Below, piece by piece: positions 57,175 to 64,000 of a stretch of 64,000 nt of DNA. Location: assembly GCF_008973465.1 (NCBI RefSeq), contig NZ_WBXN01000004.1, forward strand, positions 1,302,001 through 1,366,000, read 5' to 3'. How positions within the stretch are numbered: the first letter of the stretch is position 1; each line of letters starts with the position of its first letter. The notes beneath the pieces were generated by a model. It searched no databases. It was given only the letters and a program-made list of their open reading frames with translations, and was not told where the DNA came from. Position numbers and translations under genes: made by a program. The DNA comes from Streptomyces sp. SS1-1. Lineage in GTDB: Bacteria; Actinomycetota; Actinomycetes; Streptomycetales; Streptomycetaceae.

Positions 57175-58173
57175 GTGATCGAGCTCGAGGGGGTTCCCGA
57201 GCTGATCGACCCGGTCATGGTGGCCGCGTTCGAGGGCTGGAACGATGCCGGCGACGCCGCCTCCACCGCGGTCGCGCATCTGGACAGGGAGTGGAAGGGC
57301 GAGGTGTTCGCGGCGCTGGACGCCGAGGACTACTACGACTTCCAGGTGAACCGGCCCACGGTGTGGATGGACGCCGGAGTGCGCAAGATCACGTGGCCGA
57401 CGACCCGGCTGTCCGTGGTCCGGGTCGGCGGTGACAAGCCGCGCGACCTCGTGCTGGTCCGCGGTATCGAACCGTCCATGCGCTGGCGCTCGTTCTGCAA
57501 CGAGCTGCTCGGCTTCGCGCACGAACTGGGCGTGGAGCTGGTGGTCATCCTGGGCGCCCTGCTCGGGGACACCCCGCACACCCGTCCGGTCCCGATCAGC
57601 GGGACCACCTCCGACCCGGACCTGGCCCGCCGGATGGATCTGGAGGAGACCAAGTACGAGGGCCCGACGGGCATCGTCGGCATCCTCCAGGAGGCCTGCA
57701 CGCACGCCGGGGTGCCGGCGGTGTCGCTGTGGGCGGCGGTCCCGCACTACGTGTCGCAGCCGCCGAACCCGAAGGCGACGCTGGCGCTGCTGAACCGCCT
57801 CGAGGACCTGATCGACGTGCGGATCCCGCTGGGCGAGCTGCCCGAGGACGCGCGCGCCTGGCAGGTCGGCGTGGACCAGCTGGCCGCGGAGGACAGCGAG
57901 GTCGCCGAGTACGTGCAGACGCTGGAGGAAGCCCGGGACACCGCGGAGCTCCCGGAGGCGTCGGGCGAGGCGATCGCCCGCGAGTTCGAGCGCTATCTGC
58001 GCCGCCGGGACGGCGGCGGGCCGACGGCGGGCGGGCACGCCACCGACGGCCAGGACGGCCCCTCGGGACCGCCGTACCGGCGGGAGGGCCCCGGTGGCCG
58101 GACGCGTCCGCCGAAGCCGCCGCGGTCCGGCGGCAAGGGCACGGACGAGGACGGCGAGTCGTCGGAGGACTGA
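57175..58173 (+). CDS. parJ: PAC2-family protein ParJ
   Basis: The 332-residue PAC2-fold protein has a Gly-rich N-terminal VAAFEGWNDAGDAASTA, RGIEPSMRWRSFCNELL and LWAAVPHYVSQPPNPKA, and a disordered Gly/Pro/Asp tail. From memory this actinobacterial signature protein (S. coelicolor SCO1662) binds ParA and regulates its polymerisation during sporulation septation. GTG 57175 has GGAAGGAGG 7 bases upstream. It lies beside mshC, the known gene order in this phylum. Confidence 0.88.
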   Translation: MIELEGVPELIDPVMVAAFEGWNDAGDAASTAVAHLDREWKGEVFAALDAEDYYDFQVNRPTVWMDAGVRKITWPTTRLSVVRVGGDKPRDLVLVRGIEPSMRWRSFCNELLGFAHELGVELVVILGALLGDTPHTRPVPISGTTSDPDLARRMDLEETKYEGPTGIVGILQEACTHAGVPAVSLWAAVPHYVSQPPNPKATLALLNRLEDLIDVRIPLGELPEDARAWQVGVDQLAAEDSEVAEYVQTLEEARDTAELPEASGEAIAREFERYLRRRDGGGPTAGGHATDGQDGPSGPPYRREGPGGRTRPPKPPRSGGKGTDEDGESSED

Positions 58174-58205
58174 CGACTGGTGGCCGGACGGGAAGCCACG
58201 CAGGA

Positions 58206-58247
58206 ACGAACGAGGGCGGTGCGCACCGGCGCACCGCCCTCGTTCGT
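58206..58247. terminator. Bidirectional terminator between parJ and mshC
   Basis: A 19-bp perfect stem (AACGAACGAGGG... / ...CCCTCGTTCGT pattern, arms 58206-58224 and 58229-58247) with a 4-base loop lies between convergent stops. Confidence 0.9.
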
Positions 58248-58258
58248 GTTCCGGCCGG

Positions 58259-59488
58259 CTACAGGGCCACGCCCATGAGCGCGTCCACGGCGCGGGAGAC
58301 GACGCCGGGGGCGGCGGTGTCCGTGCCGCCGTGCTCCTCCTGGGCGGCGGCCCAGCGGTCGACGGCGGCGAGCGCGGTGGGCGCGTCCAGGTCGTCGGCG
58401 AGGGCGTCGCGGATCTCCTCGACGAGCGCGTCGGCGGACGGTCCGTCGGGCCGGGAGACGGCGGCGCGCCAGCGGTCCAGGCGGGCGACGGCGTCCCGGA
58501 GCACGTCGTCGGTGTACTCCCAGTCGGCCCGGTAGTGGTGGGCGAGCAGGGCGAGCCGGATCGCGGCCGGGTCGACGCCGTCGCGGCGCAGCTGGGAGAC
58601 GAAGACGAGGTTGCCCTTGGACTTGGACATCTTCTCGCCGTGCAGGGCGACCATGCCGGCGTGGACGTACGCCTTGGCCATGGGGAACTCGCCGGTCAGC
58701 ACCTGGGCGTGGGAAGCGCCCATCTCGTGGTGCGGGAAGGCGAGGTCGGAGCCGCCGCCCTGGACGTCGAAGCCCATGCCGAGGTGGTCGAGGGCGATGG
58801 CGACGCACTCGATGTGCCAGCCGGGGCGGCCCCGGCCGAGGGAGCCGCCGTCCCAGCTGGGCTCGCCGGGCCGGGCCGCCATCCACAGCATCGGGTCGAG
58901 GGGGGTCTTCTTGCCCGGCCGGTCCGGGTCGCCGCCGCGCTCGGCGGACAGCAGCCGCATGGCGGCGGCGTCCAGGTGGGAGACCTGGCCGAAGTGCGGG
59001 TCGGACTCGACGGAGAAGTAGATGTCGCCCTCGAGCTCGTAGGCGGCGCCGGCCTCCCGGAGCCGTTCGACCAGCGGGACGATGCCCGGTATGGCCTCGA
59101 CGGCGCCGATGTAGTGCCGGGGCGGCAGCATCCGCAGGGCGGTCATGTCCTCCCGGAAGAGGGCGGTCTCCTGCTCGGCGAGGGCCACCCAGTCGACCGA
59201 GTCGCGTTCGGCCCGCTCCAGGAGGGGGTCGTCGACGTCGGTGACGTTCTGGACGTAGTGGACCTGGCGCTTGGTGTCGAGCCACACGCGCTGTACGAGG
59301 TCGAACGCGTTGTAGGTCGCCGCGTGCCCCAGGTGGGTGGCGTCGTACGGGGTGATGCCGCAGACGTAGATACGGGCGACGGGACCGGGGTCGAGGGTGA
59401 CGAGTCCGCCGGTCGCGGTGTCGTGGATCCTCAGGTCGCGGCCCTGACCAGGCAGGGCGGGGACCTCAGAAGCGGGCCAGGCATGCAT
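58259..59488 (-). CDS. mshC: Mycothiol synthesis ligase MshC (cysteine:GlcN-Ins ligase)
   Basis: This 409-residue cysteinyl-tRNA-synthetase-like enzyme has the HIGH-equivalent [12 protein letters not shown], the zinc site in the [14 protein letters not shown] and [14 protein letters not shown] region, and the signature KMSKSKGN. It joins cysteine to GlcN-Ins in mycothiol biosynthesis instead of charging tRNA; a short anticodon-binding tail distinguishes it from CysS. ATG 59488 is used. First neighbour of the conserved SCO1664/DUF3090/phosphatase block. Confidence 0.93.
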   Translation of the reverse strand: MHAWPASEVPALPGQGRDLRIHDTATGGLVTLDPGPVARIYVCGITPYDATHLGHAATYNAFDLVQRVWLDTKRQVHYVQNVTDVDDPLLERAERDSVDWVALAEQETALFREDMTALRMLPPRHYIGAVEAIPGIVPLVERLREAGAAYELEGDIYFSVESDPHFGQVSHLDAAAMRLLSAERGGDPDRPGKKTPLDPMLWMAARPGEPSWDGGSLGRGRPGWHIECVAIALDHLGMGFDVQGGGSDLAFPHHEMGASHAQVLTGEFPMAKAYVHAGMVALHGEKMSKSKGNLVFVSQLRRDGVDPAAIRLALLAHHYRADWEYTDDVLRDAVARLDRWRAAVSRPDGPSADALVEEIRDALADDLDAPTALAAVDRWAAAQEEHGGTDTAAPGVVSRAVDALMGVAL

Positions 59489-59602
59489 GTCATGAGCCTA
59501 ACCGGACTGGAGTTCCGTATACGAACCGGATCGGGCCGGATGGCCGGTAAGGCGTTCTTGCGCGGGTGGCGGCCGGTGTGCATGGCCGGCCGCCGTGCGG
59601 TC

Positions 59603-60421
59603 CTACACGGGGGGCCAGGGGATGGCCGGCCACTCGCCGCCGGGCTCGGGGTGGACGCCGGTGCTCAGCAGGGTGGCGACCCGCGCGCGGGTGGCGTCCA
59701 GCTCGGCGGGGGTGATCAGCCGCGCGAGGCGGGCCGCGAGTGCGCCGCCCTCCTCGAGGCCGCCGTCCAGGGTGCGCAGGACGCGCAGGGCGTCGTCGGT
59801 GAGCGGCTCCCCCGCCCAGCCCCACAGCAGGGTGCGCAGCTTGTCGTCGACGTGGAAGGTGACGCCGTGGTCGATGCCGTGGAGCCGGCCGTCCGCGGTG
59901 GGCAGCAGGTGCCCGCCCTTGCGGTCGGCGTTGTTGATCACGGCGTCCAGGACGGCGAGCCGTCGCAGCCGTGCGTCGTCGGCGTGCACGAGGAGCGCGG
60001 TGCGGCCCTCGCCGACCTCGGCGAAGCCGATCGCCTTCCAGCCGGGCTCCGGCTCCTCGCCGTCCACGAGGGCGAGGAGTTCCGCGTCGGGGGCCACGTC
60101 GATCCACAGCTGGACCATGCCCTCGCCGTACGGCCCGTCCCGCAGCACGGTCGGCGGGACGAGCCCCCAGCCGGTCGCCTCGGAGACCTCGTAGGCGGCG
60201 ACCTCGCGCTCGGCGAGGGTGCCGTCGGGGAAGTCCCACAGCGGCTGCTCGCCGGCGACCGGTTTGTACACGCAGGACGCCTCACGTCCGTCCAGGGCGA
60301 CGGTGCACAGGAGGGCGGCGTTGGACGCCTCGCGGATGCGGCCGCGCACGGTCAGCTCACCCTCGGTGAGCAGGTCCACGGGGGTCACGCTCCGCGGCGG
60401 TATCCGTTCTGGCGCGGACAT
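59603..60421 (-). CDS. SCO1664-family protein (PI3/PI4-kinase-like fold)
   Basis: The 272-residue protein has a lipid/protein-kinase-like core: CVYKPVAGEQPLWDFPDGTL (ATP-binding Lys), then VINNADRKGGHLL and IDHGVTFHVDD (catalytic and DFG-like motifs). As I recall, the SCO1664 family (TIGR03843) is placed in the PI3/PI4-kinase-like fold. Substrate and function are unknown. ATG 60421 has AAGGA 6 bases upstream and overlaps DUF3090 by 37 bp, so the genes are coupled. It always accompanies DUF3090 and a phosphatase near mshC. Confidence 0.82.
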   Translation of the reverse strand: MSAPERIPPRSVTPVDLLTEGELTVRGRIREASNAALLCTVALDGREASCVYKPVAGEQPLWDFPDGTLAEREVAAYEVSEATGWGLVPPTVLRDGPYGEGMVQLWIDVAPDAELLALVDGEEPEPGWKAIGFAEVGEGRTALLVHADDARLRRLAVLDAVINNADRKGGHLLPTADGRLHGIDHGVTFHVDDKLRTLLWGWAGEPLTDDALRVLRTLDGGLEEGGALAARLARLITPAELDATRARVATLLSTGVHPEPGGEWPAIPWPPV

Positions 60422-60975
60422 ACGTGTCCTTCCGGGTCGAGCGGGAGGCTGCACAGCGGGCACGGCGGCCGCCCGGCGTTGACGACGTCCAGGGCGCGTT
60501 TGGCGAAGGCCCTCGCCTGCGCGCCGGTGAGCCGGACCCGCAGCATCGGCGGGCCGTTCTCCTCGTCCTGGAGGAGGCGCTCCTCGGCCTCGGCGAGGTC
60601 CTCCTCGGTCTCGGCGTCGAGCTCCACCAGGGCCTGCGCCTCGACGATCATGCGCTGTTCCTCGCCGTCCCAGGCCAGGGCCATGGTGCCGACGCGGAAC
60701 TCCTCCTCGACGGGGGTCTCCAGCGGGTCGGTGTCGGCGATCTCGCTGGGGGCCACGGCGGGGACGGCCGCGCTGCCCCCGCTGCGCCGTACGACCTCGT
60801 CCAGCAGTTCGTCCATGCGCTCGGCGAGGGCGGCGACCTGCGTCTTCTCCAGGGCCACGCTGGTCACGCGGGGGCCGGCGGTGGCCTGGAGGAAGAACGT
60901 ACGGCGTCCGGGCAGTCCGACCGTGCCGGCCACGAAACGGTCCGGGGGGTCGTAGAGGAACACCTGACGGGACAC
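60385..60975 (-). CDS. DUF3090 family protein
   Basis: A 196-residue actinobacterial protein of unknown function. It opens RQVFLYDPPDRFVAGTVGLP, and its C-terminal CPLCSLPLDPEGHVC is a short zinc-binding ribbon. From memory the family (TIGR03847) is co-conserved with the SCO1664 and MSMEG_4193 families. GTG 60975 lies 99 bp after the phosphatase stop. Its 3' end overlaps the SCO1664-family start. Confidence 0.85.
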   Translation of the reverse strand: MSRQVFLYDPPDRFVAGTVGLPGRRTFFLQATAGPRVTSVALEKTQVAALAERMDELLDEVVRRSGGSAAVPAVAPSEIADTDPLETPVEEEFRVGTMALAWDGEEQRMIVEAQALVELDAETEEDLAEAEERLLQDEENGPPMLRVRLTGAQARAFAKRALDVVNAGRPPCPLCSLPLDPEGHVCPRQNGYRRGA

Positions 60976-61074
60976 GTCCTGTCTCCATGGGGGTCGTGAG
61001 TACGGCGGTTCGTGGAAGTCACGGGTGGTGCGGGCGGCGCTGCTTCGACCGCTTCACCCTACTGCGCCGGACGA

Positions 61075-61773
61075 TCACGGTGCGCCCGCGCCGCCCCCGA
61101 CGGCGGCGTCACCGGCCGCGTCAGCGGCGGCGGGCTCCTCGCGGGGGGCGAGGGACGCGAAGTCGCCGGTGTCCCCGAGGCGGACGAGGAACGGCCTCAG
61201 ACGGGTGTAACGGATCGCGGTGATGGAACACGGTTCCACGGAGATCCTCTGGAAGAGGTCGAGATGAAGACCGAGTGCGTCCGCGACGAGCGACTTGATG
61301 ATGTCGCCGTGCGAGCACATGACGTACACAGCGTCGGCGCCGTGGTCGCGCTCCACGCGCGCGTTCCACTCGCGGACGGCCTCGGCGGCGCGGCTCTGCA
61401 TGGCCCGCATCGACTCGCCGCCGGGGAACGCCGCGGCGGACGGGTGCGCCTGGACGACGTCCATCAGCGGCTCGTCCTTGAGGTCGGCGAGCTTGCGGCC
61501 GGACCAGTCGCCGTAGTGGCACTCGCCGATGCGCTCCTCGGTGTGCGCGGTGAGGCCGGGGCGGGCGTCCAGGAGGGGGCGGATCGTCTCCTGGCAGCGC
61601 TGCAGCGGGCTGCTGACGACCTCGGCGATCGGCAGGGCGGCGAGCCGGGCGGGCAGCGAGGCGGCCTGCCGGGTCCCGCGTTCGTCGAGGGCGACGCCGG
61701 GCGTCCAGCCGGCGAGCACGCCTTCGGTGTTGGCGGTGGAACGTCCGTGGCGGACCAGGATCAGCGTGGGCAT
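61075..61773 (-). CDS. Histidine phosphatase (MSMEG_4193 family)
   Basis: The 232-residue phosphoglycerate-mutase-like enzyme has the phosphohistidine motif LILVRHGRSTANTEGVLAGW at its N terminus and the second catalytic His in VMCSHGDIIKSLVADAL. The substrate is unknown; the TIGR03848 group sits in this mshC-linked module. ATG 61773 was used because the family starts PTLILVRHG; the frame is open upstream. It is divergent from corA. Confidence 0.9.
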   Translation of the reverse strand: MPTLILVRHGRSTANTEGVLAGWTPGVALDERGTRQAASLPARLAALPIAEVVSSPLQRCQETIRPLLDARPGLTAHTEERIGECHYGDWSGRKLADLKDEPLMDVVQAHPSAAAFPGGESMRAMQSRAAEAVREWNARVERDHGADAVYVMCSHGDIIKSLVADALGLHLDLFQRISVEPCSITAIRYTRLRPFLVRLGDTGDFASLAPREEPAAADAAGDAAVGGGAGAP

Positions 61774-61835
61774 GTCGTCCAGCCTAGGCACAGGGGCGGA
61801 CGGACTCGGGACCGGATGACGGGAGAACACACTCT

Positions 61836-62837
61836 GTGATCGTCGACTGCGCCATCTACCGTGACGGGCGTCGTGCGGAGGGGCCCCCTCGGGACTTCTC
61901 CGACGCCCTGGACTTCTGCCGTCTGCAGGACGACGCCTTCGTGTGGATCGGCCTGCACGAGCCGGCCGAGGACGAGTTCGGCAAGGTCGCCGAGGAGTTC
62001 GGACTGCATCCGCTGGCCGTGGAGGACGCGCTGAAGGCGCACCAGCGGCCGAAGATGGAGGTGTACGACGACTCGCTGTTCATGGTCCTCAAGCCGGTCG
62101 CCTACGAGCCGAAGAGCGATGTGGTCACCGCGGGTGAGGTGATGCTGTTCATCGGCGACTCCTTCGTGGTGACGGTCCGGCACGGCGACGAGACGCCGCT
62201 CGGGTCGATCCGCAGGCGTCTGGAGCGGGACCCGGAGATGCTGCGGCACGGCCCGACGGCGGTGCTGTACGGGGTCGCCGACGCAGTGGTCGACCACTAT
62301 CTCGAGGTCGCCGTGGAGCTGGGCGTCGACCTGGAGGAACTGGAGGCGGAGGTGTTCTCGCCGGAGACGAGCGGTTCACGGAACACGGCCTCGCGCATCT
62401 ACGCCTTCAAACGGCAGGTCCTGGAGTTCCGCAGGGCGACGGGCCCGCTGGCGCAGCCCCTGACCCGGCTCGCCCGGACCGGGCCGGCCGGCACGGAGGT
62501 GCCGTTCGTGCGCGACGAGGCGCAGCCGTTCTTCCGGGACGTCAGCGACCACCTCACGCGCGTGAACGAGTCCGTGGAGGGCCTGGACCGGCTGGTCTCC
62601 GACGTCCTGTCGGCCCATCTGGCGCAGACGGGGGTGCGGCAGAACGACGACATGCGCAAGATCTCCGCGTGGGCGGCCATGGCCGCGCTCCCCACGCTGC
62701 TCGCGGGGATCTACGGCATGAACTTCGAGCACATGCCCGAGCTGACCTGGGAGTGGTCGTACCCGGCGCTGCTCGCGATCATGGCCGCCCTGGAACTCCT
62801 GCTGTACCGGACGTTCAAGCGGCGGGGGTGGTTGTAG
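61836..62837 (+). CDS. corA: CorA-family magnesium/cobalt channel
   Basis: The 333-residue protein has a large cytoplasmic N-terminal domain with a long stalk helix and two C-terminal membrane spans. The selectivity motif GMNFEHMPE is near residue 302, and the C terminus ends in a basic KRRGWL. It forms pentamers that admit Mg2+. GTG 61836 is used. Confidence 0.95.
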   Translation: MIVDCAIYRDGRRAEGPPRDFSDALDFCRLQDDAFVWIGLHEPAEDEFGKVAEEFGLHPLAVEDALKAHQRPKMEVYDDSLFMVLKPVAYEPKSDVVTAGEVMLFIGDSFVVTVRHGDETPLGSIRRRLERDPEMLRHGPTAVLYGVADAVVDHYLEVAVELGVDLEELEAEVFSPETSGSRNTASRIYAFKRQVLEFRRATGPLAQPLTRLARTGPAGTEVPFVRDEAQPFFRDVSDHLTRVNESVEGLDRLVSDVLSAHLAQTGVRQNDDMRKISAWAAMAALPTLLAGIYGMNFEHMPELTWEWSYPALLAIMAALELLLYRTFKRRGWL

Positions 62838-62844
62838 ACAGCTG

Positions 62845-62874
62845 ACTCGTCCTGCCGCCGGGGCAGGGGAACGA
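62845..62874. terminator. Bidirectional terminator between corA and the ferritin-like gene
   Basis: CTCGT-CCTGCC and GGCAGG-ACGAG arms (with a 3-base bulge) around GCCGG lie between convergent stops. Confidence 0.7.
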
Positions 62875-62888
62875 GCGGACCCGGGCGG

Positions 62889-63677
62889 TCAGGCGAACTC
62901 GGGGGCCGAGGTGGCCGGGCCGCCGAGGGCGTCGCGGCGTTCCGGCATCGACAGGGACACCATGCGGCGCCAGCCCGCGATCCGTTCCCAGGCGTAGACC
63001 GCGTGGATGCCCGCGGCGAGGACGGCGGCCTTGGGCCGGGACCAGCCCAGGACGCGGCCCATGTGGTCCATGACCGCGAGGCTGACGTCCCGGTAGATGC
63101 GGATCTCGGCGAGCGCGCACTCGCGCAGGGTGCGCTGGATGGTCCGGCCGTGGCCCCGGGCGGCGTAGCGCAGGAGTTCCTCGTGGCAGTAGGCGAGGTG
63201 GTTGTCCTCGTCGCCGGAGATCATCCGCACCGCGCGGCCGATGTCGGGGTGGTCGGCGAAGTGCTTGCGCAACAGGTCCATCTGCTCGGAGGCCCGCTGC
63301 TCGGTGACCCGGCTGTGCGCGAGGTAGGTGACGATGTCTTGCACGGTGAGCGGCCGGTCGCTCTTGAGCTTGTCGTGGGCGAGGCCGATGCCGTGCCGTT
63401 CGAGGAGCATCGTGTAGTCGGTCTCGGGCGGGACGGGCACGGGTTCGAGGCCGCGCTTCTTCAGCAGGGCGTTGAAGATCCGCCCGTGCTTGTCCTCGTC
63501 GGCGCCGTGCCGGGTGATCTTGGGGGCGAGGGCTTGTTCGCTCGGGGGGACGAGCGCGGCGATGCGCGCGTTCTCCCAGCCGCCCTGGGACTCCCCGCTG
63601 GCCGCGATGGAGCAGAACAGCCGGAACGACTCGTCGTTGTCGAGGATCTCCTGGAACAGACTCTTGGCCGAAAGCAT
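62889..63677 (-). CDS. Ferritin-like diiron protein
   Basis: This 262-residue all-helical protein has two ExxH-type diiron motifs, ADEDKHGRIF (E61, H64) and GDEDNHLAYC (E157, H160), plus E126 in RVTEQRASEQ. This is the rubrerythrin/ferritin-like layout. It could be an oxidase or oxidative-stress protein. The C-terminal region (WERIAGWRRMVSLSMPERRDAL) may interact with the membrane. ATG 63677 is used. Confidence 0.85.
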   Translation of the reverse strand: MLSAKSLFQEILDNDESFRLFCSIAASGESQGGWENARIAALVPPSEQALAPKITRHGADEDKHGRIFNALLKKRGLEPVPVPPETDYTMLLERHGIGLAHDKLKSDRPLTVQDIVTYLAHSRVTEQRASEQMDLLRKHFADHPDIGRAVRMISGDEDNHLAYCHEELLRYAARGHGRTIQRTLRECALAEIRIYRDVSLAVMDHMGRVLGWSRPKAAVLAAGIHAVYAWERIAGWRRMVSLSMPERRDALGGPATSAPEFA

Positions 63678-63842
63678 CGTGGGGCACCTCTCTCAGGACG
63701 CCGCAGGAATCCCGCGAAGAACGAGTCAAATGCGGTGAGAGGGGTGCTGCAACAGCTGTGTCGGACAACTGGGCCGAACGGATGACACGCGGGGCACGAC
63801 GGAGGCGTAACCCCGCGGGGTCCGCGCCCGTTGTTCTCCGTG

Positions 63843-63885
63843 ACGGCCGTGGCGGGGAAGACCCCCGAGCCCCCACCACGGCCGT
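63843..63885 (-). terminator. Terminator of the gene at the right edge
   Basis: ACGGCCGTGG and CCACGGCCGT, with inner GGGG/CCCC, lie 35 bp past the partial gene's stop. Confidence 0.75.
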
Positions 63886-63920
63886 AGGAATGTCCGGGAC
63901 CGGCTCCCGGGGCCGGAGGG

Positions 63921-64000
63921 TCAGGCGAGGCCGGCGCGCTCCAGGGCCTCGACACCGGCGCGCAGCGAGCGCAGCCGCTCGTCGAGGGTGAAGCCGGCCG
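63921..64000 (-). CDS. 3' end of a gene running off the window
   Basis: The frame ends ..AGFTLDERLRSLRAGVEALERAGLA-stop on the minus strand and continues past the window edge. The amphipathic helical C terminus does not identify the family. A terminator lies 35 bp downstream, supporting a real gene end. Confidence 0.6.
   Translation of the reverse strand, partial: AGFTLDERLRSLRAGVEALERAGLA

Overview
The window is very GC-rich, with GTG starts, strong hairpin terminators and gene families restricted to Actinobacteria. It is almost certainly a stretch of a Streptomyces chromosome core. Gene order matches, as I recall it, the S. coelicolor region that runs from the glycine betaine transporter through the proteasome cluster to mshC and corA. 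No tRNA, rRNA, CRISPR array, prophage or complete insertion sequence was seen.

Layout. (1) 1-8.0 kb: a TDT-family membrane protein, a helical-backbone metal-receptor protein with a cupin regulator, a glycine betaine/choline ABC transporter (ATPase plus a permease-binding protein fusion), a 5'-3' exonuclease, and a siderophore-interacting reductase behind a good iron box. (2) 8.5-15.1 kb: a class I terpene synthase, an RluA pseudouridine synthase and a conservon (cvnA-B-C-D plus a CYP157-like P450). The P450 lacks the Arg of the K-helix ExxR motif. The terpene synthase and cvnC each carry a rare TTA codon. (3) 15.5-17.9 kb: a HelR/HelD-type RNA polymerase helicase directly behind a palindrome that matches the rifamycin-associated element. 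(4) 17.9-37 kb: the actinobacterial helY-tatC-tatA-pafC-pafB-(two FKBPs)-pafA series, then prcA-prcB-endonuclease VII-pup, dop and arc. This is the whole Pup-proteasome system, with a nuclease gene inside the pup-prcBA operon. A 162-bp MITE-like palindromic element sits between the paf and tat halves. (5) 37-46 kb: a ferredoxin, an anchored protein, trmI, an M50 protease, a Cas4/AddB-like nuclease, an orphan response regulator and two tandem oligopeptide-type binding lipoproteins without permeases. (6) 46.4-57 kb: a HAD phosphatase, metH, and the glycerol regulon gylR-glpF-glpK-glpD with a shared candidate GylR operator, followed by the remnant of a FadR-type regulator. (7) 57.2-64 kb: parJ, mshC and its conserved companions (SCO1664 family, DUF3090, MSMEG_4193-type phosphatase), corA and a ferritin-like protein.

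Functional threads are protein quality control and DNA-damage control (Pup-proteasome, PafBC, HelY, nucleases), export (Tat), redox (mycothiol ligase), osmolyte and glycerol uptake, and developmental or antibiotic-responsive control (conservon, bldA-type TTA codons, RAE-HelR). All assignments come from reading the sequence and recalled family knowledge; no database search was run.
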